Shown here one piece after another: positions 9,511-20,900 of a stretch of DNA of 64,000 nt. The DNA is taken from the NCBI GenBank assembly GCA_019155185.1, contig CM032809.1:10685200-10749199 (forward strand), read 5' to 3'. The notes under the pieces were generated by a model. That model was not told the origin of the DNA, made no database searches, and was given only the letters and a program-made list of their open reading frames with translations. Made by a program: the position numbers and the translations under genes. This stretch comes from Beaufortia kweichowensis. Taxonomy: Eukaryota > Chordata > Actinopteri > Cypriniformes > Gastromyzontidae. Each line of letters begins with the position of its first letter. The first letter of the stretch is position 1.

Positions 9511-11949
9511 GTAGAGCTGATCTCTCTCTCTGACAGCAGTGAGATCTGAAGCCACTGGCTCTCCTCATCCCTGAGAGAACCAGCGGTGCTGGAGTATCTC
9601 CTCAAAGGTGGGGCGTTTATTGGCTCAAACACCAGACACCTTCTGATGATACTCGCGCATTCTGTAGATGAATAAAGAAGACAGCTGATTAGACATGATA
9701 ATGTGACACACATAACAATCAATTCAAGTTCAGCTGGCAAACATATTTATCAATGTTTCATTTTGTTCTCAATAATGCCAGTCACTCACCTTCAGATAAG
9801 TCCGGATTCAAGAAAAGGACTTCTTCTGCCTCATCGTATGGCAAACATCCGTTGACCATCTCAAAGAGCATCAACCCGAGATGCCACACGTTTGCCGGGA
9901 CAGCCTGGAAGCAGGGCTGGACTATCACCTCGGGTGGGCAATAATTTGATGCTCCTGAAAGCAAGAACAGCATTTGGAAAAAGTTGAATAAATCTGTAAA
10001 AGGGTGACATGATAAATAAGTTTCCACTTAACACAAAATGTCAGCTTACCTCTATATTGGCGGCTATTCAATGCTTCCCCAGTGAACACCAAACCACAGC
10101 TAAAGTCAATCAGCTTGAGATCGTGGGTGCTGGTATTGACTAATATGTTGTCTGGGTGGATGTCACTGTGGAAGACACCGTGACTGATGCAGTGCTGCAC
10201 CGCCTGGACTGCTTGACCCATGAAATGATACGCTGTGGACTCCAAAAGCGTATCATGACGGAAGATGAAGTCCTTCAGGGTCTCGCAGGGATGAGGGAAT
10301 TCCATGATGATGGTGATGTCGTTGGGGTCTTCGAACCATTCCAACATCTGCACCACCTTCGGGCAAACGGGCTCCTGCCTCACCATTAACAGCAGTGCCA
10401 CTTCTGTGAACAGAGGTTTGGAATGGCCGGGCTAGAGAGACATCAAGAAAAGATTACTTGTCTATAGATTACACACATACAAACACAAATATTGTTGTTA
10501 GCTCTAAAGTCTATATTGGCTATAGTTAGGATTATTTAATTAAAGTGATCACCAATTAATAAACTAAATATATAATTAATATATAATTGTTTTGCCAACT
10601 TACAATGGTAAGATAGGTGTCGTCCTCCCACTTGGAAATCAGTTTGATGGCGACCTGCAAAAAAAAACAGTTGAATATAAAATGAAGCACATAACCTTTA
10701 TATGATTATAACATGTATGTTTTGATCTAAACATGGACATGAAACTTTACCTTCTCGCCATCAGATATCCGTGTGCCTTCATACACCGTTCCAAAGACTC
10801 CACACCCCAGCAAACTTCCCTCTGTATAATGGTCATCATAATGTCCTAAAAAACACACAGACACAAAGAATGTGATAACGCTGTATATGAATTGCTAATT
10901 CCTTAATAACACGGCTTAGATGACAGACTTACCATCAGTGGGCTCGAAAGATGAGCAAACTGGGACAGACAACAGCTCAGAAACAGCTGAGTCTGTCTCA
11001 GATAAGTCCTCGAGCCAGCATGGATGTGACGGCTGCGGGACGGGTGTCCGCCCGACTAGGTGGACGCGAAGTCAGGCCAGAAGAGAGGGAGGCACTAGCA
11101 CCTGGACTCTGGTCTCGCGTCTGTGGAGGAAGGGACGCTTCACTGCCCTCCAGGTTCTCCTAAAGAACCCCCGGACTCCAGTCCGCTTCCTCTCTAAAAT
11201 AAACAACAAACCGTAAATGATGATGATGATTAATATTATTATGTGTATAATATGTGAGAACTCATCTAACCTGGGCGGTTCTCCTCGGTGTCTGGAGGAG
11301 ACGTCGCCTCTGCAGTGGGCCGTGTGTCAGGCAGCAGTTGAGGCACTATCGGCTTCACTCTGGTCCTGCGGCCGTGGAGGAACGGGCGCTTCATCGCCTT
11401 CCAAGTTCGCCGGATGAACCCAGAGACTCCGGCCCGCTTCCTCTCTAAAGCATGAAAAGAAAAACATGTTTTATAAATGTGTATGTTATTTTCCCAAAAT
11501 GTGCAATTTTAATATAGTTTTTTTTTGTTTTTATCTTTTCGTAATTTGTGTGTATCATAGCGTGAAATATGTAATCAATACATTCACAGAACAGTGACAG
11601 CAATAAAAAACTAGATGAAGTAAAAGTTTGTGAAAACTTTATTGAAAGCCTAGACAGAGAGTCAGAAAGGAAGATATAAAGAAAGAAAAAAGAAAGAAAG
11701 AAAGAAAGTAAAGGAAGAAAGAAAGAAAGATAGAAAGAAAGAACTGTGAATAACAGATTTAAAGATTGTTAAAAAGAGAGGAATGGATAGAGAGTGACAT
11801 AGATTGAAAGTGTGTAATAGATAGACAAAATACAGATCAACCAGTCAGTGATCTCCTGATTAAAACAGCTTATAAATCATATTAAATGATGTTTATTTGG
11901 TAAACAAATAAGCAGAAAGGTTTGTGTGAGGGTTTTGTATTTGCATGTG

Positions 11950-11992
<43 letters not shown>

Positions 11993-12312
11993 GGGGGCTC
12001 ATTGAATATGAGTGTATGAGATTTGTTTACATTTAAATTTTGAAAGTAAACAATTAGCCTGAAATGCTATCAATGTAAATCTATGGGATTTTTGGGAACT
12101 TTCTCAAGTCAACACAATAATAATTGTTGAATAACTATAAACAATGTACTTGTAAGTTTATTGTGGCATGATTTTGTGGTTTCAAACATACTTTTCAAGT
12201 AGTTTGTACTTGGTTACATAGGGGAATTAACAGACGTTGTTTATCTGTTTATAGTGTTTTTGTATGTACAGTAATATGTTCAGGTTGACTTTAACTCACC
12301 GTGTGTGTCCAT
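9456..12312 (-). CDS. Pim-like serine/threonine kinase, copy B
   Basis: Eight exons on the minus strand: 12312-12300 (ATG, MDTH), 11444-11271, 11193-10933, 10845-10751, 10654-10604, 10431-10050, 9954-9790 and 9661 onward. The kinase core (exons 4-7) is fully open: LLGCGVFGTV glycine loop, VAIK lysine, Pim-type hinge EFPHPCETL, HSDIHPDN catalytic loop, DFSCG in place of DFG, PPE and VWHLGLMLFEM. Exon 3 contains indels relative to copy A and an in-frame TGA at 11072-11074, but exons 2 and 3 are both phase 1-1, so skipping exon 3 keeps the frame. Exon 8 lacks one base near 9619, which replaces the expected KRPTFEEIL ending (stop 9565-9567) by a tail reading through the (GA)n tract to a stop at 9456. 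With exon 3 skipped the product would be 361 residues. An upstream ATG at 12486 is in the same frame in this copy only. It may be active, decoy-like or a recent pseudogene. Confidence 0.75.
9468..9525. repeat. (TC)n microsatellite at the remnant / copy B boundary
   Basis: An uninterrupted TC run followed by GGTGTAGAGCTGATC. It is the counterpart of 783-873, and is translated as Glu-Arg repeats in the frameshifted tail of copy B. Confidence 0.9.
11678..11740. repeat. (GAAA)n microsatellite in Pim copy B intron 1
   Basis: Interrupted AAAG run, longer than at the equivalent site of copy A. Confidence 0.85.
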
Positions 12313-12622
12313 GGTGTCCCGCCGTGTCTCTCTATCTGCCGCCAGAAAGTCGATGGAGACCCCCTGCATCCCATCGACCCCAGCCGCAGAGAGAGACGGA
12401 CGCCTGGACGTGATGCTCATATGCGCTAATACAGAAACAACACGCTGTGGAAATAAAACACTTTGTGGGTTTCTGTACTCACACACACTCGCTGGCTCTC
12501 TAAATCTCTGTGTAAAACTGCTCTGTGAGTCTCTTTGCTTTCGCTCAGATTGTCAGTCGCTCAGTCGCATCAGATGATCAGTGAATGAATAATATCAGTT
12601 GTGTAGTGCTGGATATAGTGAC

Positions 12623-12632
12623 TGACGCGTCA
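12623..12632. promoter_or_regulatory. Palindromic bZIP-like site upstream of Pim copy B
   Basis: Second exact copy of TGACGCGTCA, at the same distance from the start codon as in copy A (see 3762-3771). Confidence 0.35.
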
Positions 12633-12696
12633 CGCTGTGACCTCATAGCCTGCGTGTTCACCTTTCAACAAAAACCAGCTGAGGCCCAAATACACA

Positions 12697-13284
12697 TGAT
12701 AAAACCAAATACTTAACATAATCTAAATAATTAACAATAAAATTATTTGATTTTTATTAATAATTGATTATGTCAATTATTAGAACATGTTTTATTGTAA
12801 ATAATTAAAGGTAATCATTCAGATCTGTCTGATTGTGATGAAAACGCTTGATGTTAAAACATCTTGTTGAGGTTAAAAAATGAAGCTAGTCTTTGCCTTT
12901 TTTTATGAATTTATTACTGTTTTATATTATGCATAAATTGGACTTGCTGGTAGTTTTATTCGTAACCAATTCCTTTTAAGAAATAATAAAATGGATATAT
13001 CACATTTACAGCATATCTGTTGTTATTGGTTGCATATAATATAATATAAATAGAACGTAATATAAAATAATGTTTAAAATGCATCTCAAAAAACTAAAAT
13101 TTTTCTAGATAAAAGATGACTGAATTAATACCAACCGACATTTTATTCTCCTGTTTTAAAGCATTTACCAGGATATATTTAAAATGTATACTTTTGTAGT
13201 AACTAATTTTTTATGCTAGATTTCATATTAAATAAAATAAAAACATCATAAACACAAAGCAAATGACCCTTTTAAACATTAGCA
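12697..13284. other. AT-rich spacer between Pim array and mfsd2a; no gene seen
   Basis: Similarity to the left Pim unit ends at about 12696. The remainder is AT-rich, with stop codons in all frames and no recognisable repeat. Confidence 0.5.
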
Positions 13285-14935
13285 TTTATTCAAGACTTTT
13301 CAACAGTTTTTTTTAAATAACCAAACATCTACATTTCAACAATTCCTTCCAAAAACCAACCAAATACATCAAATATCATTTTTGCCATCATCAGCACATT
13401 AATTATATACACACTGCATTGAGTTATATCAGAACAAGGAAATTGAGCTTGAGATTTTTCCCGACACCTGTGTTTATGAGAATTACATGACATTGTCATG
13501 TCAACACATGCATCCATATAAAATTGGCACCTGTTAGAAAGTGGTTTAATTCAACTCAAAACATCCAAAAATGCACTTATGAGATGCATCCTATATGTAC
13601 ATATATGCATAACATGTCACTTATATTTACAAGTAATTTCATTTTCCCAGAAAGAAAATGAAAATGATCATTCCGGACTATGTACATTTATATCACAGCA
13701 TATACACATGGTAAGAAAACACTTGGCATTCAAATCTTAGACACACGCTTGCAGGCAGAGATCTGACAATCATTACTGTACAATAATAAAACAAATATCT
13801 TACATAAGCACTTTCAGGACAACTGTAATATGGACAACTAAAAGGACATTGACACCAAACAAAAACCGAAGACCATAATTTAACACAGTATCACTTGTAA
13901 ACAAATTCATTGGCTTTTCCATAGGAATTAATTGTATATTAGAGGTAATTGCTCTGTAGTGACAACTCTATTCTAATTGCCCTTATTGTTCTTTACAGAG
14001 GCCCTTAAACAAGATAAATTAAGATGGGACACAAATGTAATCAAATCAACATGAGATTTAAAACAAAAGTAATAAATACTTAAATAATCTTGTTCGCCTC
14101 ATACCAGAAGCAGTCGATCACACAGTTTAACCCCACGTGCACTAAATAATATCTGATGGCCTCCTGCTAGTTCACATTCTTACCGTTTAACTTCACAGCA
14201 TTAGTTTTGATACATAGATACAAAACTTGTGAATTCAGAACTTGACCCAATATCATGCTATTAAATGGATTTTTAAATGCATGAAGAGATCAAATTGTGA
14301 ATCCCATGACATTTATGCTTTAAGGTAAGTGGAAACATAAGAAAGAAGGAGAAATCTGCCTCTTGTAAAGAGTAACGAATGAAACCTCCTTTCGTTAGCA
14401 GTACTGATGTTTGCCCACTCTCAAGTCTTACAGTTATTACAGGTTTGTCATTTTAGTTAGGTGCACAAAAGTATTTATAAATAAATTAGATACAAATGTT
14501 ACTTACATAGTGTACACATACATTACTCCCAAAAAGTACCTTTCATAGTATGACTGAAATGCAATTTAGGCTCCAACACCAAAGTAACTTTTTCTTCTCA
14601 AGAAAGACATGTCCCACCCTAGATAGATTTAGTGCAGATTAGAATGTGTGCTTTTCTTAAAAGTTAGCTGGTTTGGAACATCCTATTCCAGCAAGCAGCA
14701 CAAACCAGACCCGTCACCCTCAAGTTTTGTGCGAAAATCTGTGGTGTCCGACAGCACTTGCAACTGGAAATGACAAGGCACTTTGTGCTTGACCTGTCAA
14801 AGGCTGCGTTTCAGTTTCATCCACTTGTGTAGGAGTCACGGTGACACGGGTGCAAGACAGCGAGGTTAGTTCAAAGCTGTTTGTTGGTCGCCACAATGCA
14901 AACGGCACAATGTTTTTGCTCAGGGTCTGATGTTA
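13285..14935 (-). other. mfsd2a: mfsd2a 3' untranslated region with AATAAA
   Basis: From the TAA at 14936-14938 the minus strand runs about 1.65 kb without further coding potential to an AATAAA at 13290-13285. That is the first well-placed polyadenylation signal I noted. The transcript end is inferred. Confidence 0.5.
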
Positions 14936-17900
14936 TTAAATCATATTGAGCTCCGTGGAGTCTGTTTCTGAGTCGTCGGTCTCATTTTCTCTAAAGAGAA
15001 AGTATAAAAGATCACAGTTAGGCAAAATTACAAGCAAGCTAACAATGACGATAGCAAGCAGATCATGTGACATTCAAACATGTGTACAAATAATTAGATT
15101 TTTACCGTTGTTCATTAAGTAGTTTGCGATTGCCTTGTCTTCTTTGTTCATTGATGGGATAGGTGATGAATATTATCAGCCCAATAACGATTAGGACAAT
15201 TGGAGCAGCAGACACCAGGATCTTCAAAGTTAAATCGACCTCGGCTGGTTGTGTGCAACCTCTTGTCACATAGCCGGCAAAGCTATTTAAAAGAGACAGG
15301 AGTGAAATAAGCACGTTATTAATGTTCATCCTGATAAATCCAACCTCATGACTGTTTCATGTAAGACTTTCTGTGGGTTTGTAATAATTATCCATCATGG
15401 TCACTAGCCTCTAAACCCAGATGACCCTCAGAGAGAGGCACTAATCGCATTATATCTCAAAGTCAGGGGGCCAGACACATTCTCACACAGTGAAAATCAG
15501 CATAATCCGACTTTAAAAAATCTGCTATATAGGAATGCAGGATTACATAAAGTTGGGATTTACTGTACAAGGCTGTGAAGATGTTTGTGGCGACTTACTC
15601 GAGACTAAGAGTCGAGACTCCCAAAGAAACACCAGATGCAAACTTGGTGAAGAACACATAGAACGAGTAAAAGATCGCTTCATGGCCCTGAGAATCAGGA
15701 TTTTGTACTTTAAAATCATCCACCACATCGGGAAGCATAGACCTGAGAATGAAGAAAACATACAGCATGAATACAGGGTCTTTAACTGTATGACAACGCA
15801 TTAAGAAGCTTTCAGACTTTCAGGCACTTACCAGGGCAGTAAGAAAGCTGCCGCCACACTGACTCCGGCAGCAAATGACACAACGTACGTCATATAAAGA
15901 CTGCTTGGCACAAAGACTACTGTGACCAGGAAAGGTACCACAGACTGCAAAGAGAATACAAGGTGTCAGTTACAATATTACAGTCCACTAGATGTCACTG
16001 TGGTCCAGTTCAATAAAACTTGAAGGTTGCAAATCACTGCCAATACTTACTGTTGTTCCAACATACACTGCTGTTTTCTTGCCAAATTTTGTCAGGAACC
16101 ATTGCCAGAACGGGATGGCGAGTGTGGCAGAGAGCTAGAAGACAGAAATGAAAATCACAATGAACAGGAATACCAACATTTATCTGCTGAATGCAATGCT
16201 TGTCACTTGTGCAATGAGGCTTTAGGCAACACATGGTTTCTGACAGAGATGACATCTCTGCAAAGTTCCTGTGTATGTACCCTAGCACACCTGTTTAACT
16301 AATAATACAGAAATGTCTATGGCGATGGTTTACGGCATTCGTCAGCTATAGTTCAACTCATAATCCCAAACAGAAGATTATTGTTGCCATAAAAACACAC
16401 CATAACCAGAATAGTTGGAATCTTTTCAACATTCATGGAGACAAAGGAGAAAGAGAACACAACCTTCCTGTTCTCCTTAACGAGTAGCGCCGCTTTGTTT
16501 CAAAGAATAATGTAAAAACGCAAACGTATTCTCAGATCTTGTATGTTAGTATCTTGTCTCTTCCGTTTATTTGTGATGTCAATCCTTGTCTGTTATTCAA
16601 CAATAATCACCTTATCTATTTTTACAGACCAGACAGTCTTTATTATTTATTTAGGGTCATTTGAGAATGTCCAATCATTCCACTGGAACATTTCAATACT
16701 GTCTAAAATTACCATTTGCTTTGCTGTAAAATGACAATAGATGACTCAAAACTTGTGGTTAACCTACCATAATGACAAGCAGGATGTTTTGAAAGTCATT
16801 TCTGAAACCCAGGGTGTAGCTACAGAACAGTGCGAAGTTCCCCTCCAGAAACTGCAAATTAAGGTTTATAAGCATATTAGACGTATGAAATATATACGAT
16901 ATATGCATATAAAATCTTTGAAATTTTCATTCTAAGGGCAAAGGCAAATAATGTTGTCCATGCTGCTAAAAGAAGCTTCTATGAGAAACACGGACTCAGA
17001 ACTTACCATAAAAGCCAGAGAGGTAAAGAGGAATCCCATGACCAGCTTGGCGTACGGACCGTAGCCCATCACCATACGGATGCCCTGGAAGAACGACATG
17101 GGTTCTGATCTAATCCTGCAGGTTTCTGTGAAGAAGAACATAAAGGAGGGATGAGCTTAAATGTTGATTCGTGATGTTATCAAGTGCAGTTAATATCAGA
17201 GTAGCATAAATGTTCACACAGCTTTCCTTATTTGGTCCTGATTCAATTTGATTTGGCTGCCAAAACAAGCCAATGCAAATACATGACAGGTAATCAGCAT
17301 GAAGTGTTGCTAAATTAATCGCTCTTCTATTTGTGAGCATTGAGTGCCCACAAGTGAGATGTGATGAGATTTCTGCACGAACTGGTAATGGTTGTGTAAT
17401 CCACTACTGCTATTAAAGTGCTTTGAGTAAGTCATGCCAATTCGCTTCATAGGTAGCAGCAGTCTCAGCCAAGTGCCTTTTCCCATGATAGCCTCACACT
17501 ACAAAGATGTGCTTGTTAGCAATCAATGTGCAGAGCATTTTGGTCCAGAATATCCAACTACAGAAAGCTAAAATAGCTGACCTCTATTCCCCCCGTGCTA
17601 AATTTCAGACATCCCTCACTGTGCTTTGAAAGCTAATCACCTCACTAAGCTAATTCACTGACATATCCTGGGACCTGAACTCTGCTTACGGGCCATCTAC
17701 CGTAACGTGAGCCCTGTGGAAACCACCGGGTACATCTGCAATCAATGCCAATCTGTACTGGAAATCTCTATAGGATATTAACAAAGCAAAGAAAACAAGT
17801 TTGGCCTTCATTTGTGTAATCTAATGCTTCATGCACGTACCTTTTTGCTCCTTTACACCAAGAAACAGGACCACGGCACAGAGAACGTAGATGGCGCAGA

Positions 17901-20900
17901 TGACACCAGATGCAATCAAATAAGCATTTCTCTGTGGGATCAATCAAAACCAAATATTTAGTGCCAACATTGCGACAACCAAAACTGAAATTCGGTCAAC
18001 TTTGATAAAAAACCTACCAGATGTCCCAGCGTAACATGAGGCTCAGTGATGTTGACATCAGGATCCATCAGTAGATCGGTGGAGTTGAGGTCCTTCCCGG
18101 TGCGGATGCAGGGAGCGTTGGCCATTCCCACGATCTGACCTTGAACCGCAGTGCCGATGAGCGTGCCCAAAACCTCCACTGTCATTCCTGAGAATGAAGA
18201 ACAGGTTACCAACTTTGTCATTAAGGGAGGGAACCAGTTATGGATGTCTTAAACCACTGATCAAAACGTACTGTACGCTGTGGCAGAGTCCCTCTCTTTC
18301 TGTTCAGAGCTGATAAACATGGTAAGGGCTGAGTATGGCACGTGGAAACACTGTTTTGGAAAACAGAGGATGCCAGAAATGTCAAAGCACATTCACACAA
18401 AACCACAAAGGTTAACACATATGCTCATATAAAGCTTGTTACTCACTGTTTGTAATGTTTGGAATGCACAGTAGAAGATCAGGTACCAGACAACTTTGCC
18501 TTGGTCAAAGGGGGGCACATACCAGATGAGGAAATAGCAGAGCACGGCAAACGGGGTCGACAACACAATCCTGTGTGTGAAGAATATATGATTTTACAAA
18601 AAAATATAGGGAACACATTTGAAACGAGAGTTTATAGATGAAAATGTGGTGATACATTATTTTTACATGATTACATGATTATTTTCCTAATAAACATTTC
18701 CTAAACAATCAGAGGGTTGCTTAAAGGAGTTTCAGGAAAATCCACAACATAGTTTTGCCCGTCCTGTTACTTCATTCACATCTTTCAACTTTTCCGAGAA
18801 CCAAATATGGCTTCCCTTCCCTTTTCTAATAATGACATCATCACCACATTAAGAAATAGAAGACATTGACAGAGGAACAATTATGTGACAACTTCCTGTT
18901 TTTGCTTCAGACCTATTGATGCACGAACCATACAGTGCCTGGAGGATGTCAAGTGTCCTAACAGGATGATGAGGTGGAGAACAGTGTGTAATTTAAAAAA
19001 CAACAACTGAATGACAGCATACTGGATCGTCAATGCTACGTAAAACAGTCCAAAATTACTTCCAAAAACACTCACAGTAAAGTGACTTGATTAGAGACAC
19101 CAGAATTCAATGGAAAGGATCTCACATTTCCACAGAATTTCTGAGTGCTTGTTTTGCAAAGCTCCTCGTGCTTGTGTGTTTGTTTATATATACTGAAGGT
19201 AATGCCATAATACTAGCTGCTATCAGTATGAATTTACGATTTAACACAATGGACCATATTTTAATGAATTCTGCTCATCCCCTCCCAATCAGCACAGAAA
19301 CACATAAAAAGGTTTATAGTTTAGGATGACTCAGTTGCATGTTTTGTCACATGATTCCTGTTACTCAAGGCCTCTTACAAATACACCTTGACCTAGTGCG
19401 ATTGTAATCTAGTTTCAGAAATAGGCTTTTAGTGAATTCCAGGGTGTAGCACAAACTAAGAAATACCTGTTAAAAATGCCCATGAGAAACAATTTCATGG
19501 AGAAAATAATTTATTTTTTTCTAACGCCATGCAGCTTCTGTGGCGAAAGCCAGGTTTAGTTATTTAGAATAAAAATAAATAACTGTGATTCATTTTTGCA
19601 TTTGTATTGGCCTGGTTTAAAAACTACTTAAAAATAAAAAAAATAAAACAAGTTTCTTATAGAAGTAAAAACAATAAAGACCAGTAAAATGTATTAATGG
19701 GATTCTGATTTGATAGATTTGGTAAAATGATGAACAGATCACCATGTCCACATTTGGACTGGATATTGAACTTAAATATAAATATTTGTGAAAATTTAAT
19801 TTACTAATAAAAAGGACTGTGTAATTCAGGGTTATCACAGTTCATTTAAGACTACTGGCTTTTTGTAACCTAGCGCTGTCTACAACCGTCTAGTAGTTAT
19901 ATTAATTAAATTGCATTTATCTTAATTTTTTTTCAATATCTCTATAAAATACATATATAAAAAGTCTACTTTCTTGCTATTAAAAACATTTAATCAAAAG
20001 CAACAAGCTGTGCAAATGTACATGTCTATGAAATCCATCCACATCTCACTAAACCGGCATGACTGCCGACTGAACTAAAATAACCCCCGTGTGTTCCGCC
20101 TTTAGACTACATGCTCAGCTGGTCTGCCTTCTTCATTCTGATTGGTCCGCAGCAGTGGTGTGTTGTGGGTTGGACCACTCAGAACTGCCTACTTTACATA
20201 AACATCCCCCAAAGCATGTTTCACACACACACAACAGGAATGTCTTCCTGTCGAGCACTGAACACAAGACAGACATCTTTCAATAAGCGCCATTCATACT
20301 GATTTCCCACTTCAGGATATCTTTTGGATCGAGGAAAAAGAAGGAAGATCTGCATCTGAGTCTAAGTGTCTTGATTTTTTTATGTATAATTCCTTCAAAT
20401 AAAAGCCAAATAAATATTTTTGACTATACATTGGCTGAAGAAATTTATCATGACGGCATCAAAATCCCTTGCTAACCTTTATAACAAATTCCCCGCCAGG
20501 ATTATAATAGCTTATCTCACATGGTTATGGCTATTAATAATGCATGTAGCCAGGTGTTGGTAAAGAGGAAGCACTGAATTCAATTCAATTCAATTACAAA
20601 CGTTTGTCGTCCTTATAATTCTGCATAGACCTTCAGGGAAATGGTCCCAATCTCTCATGGATTCTCATGGTCTCAATCTCTCAAGGATTCTATACATCAA
20701 CAAATCTACCTCACAGACACTCGTGTTCTCCCAAGTGACATCACCACACAAATCCAGGCATCACTAGGGATCTTTAAATGAAACCACCCTTAAGAGGATT
20801 CAATCACGCTGTAGTTCAGTGACGCTGAAATGAGCTCATTAGGGCAGAACTTTCTCGTCAGCTTCCTTTCAGATTCCTTTACGTGTGGAGACAGACATTC

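Noticed and set aside
15535..15804. Plus-strand open frame of 89 codons
   Set aside because: It is the antisense shadow of mfsd2a exon 12 (15742-15599).
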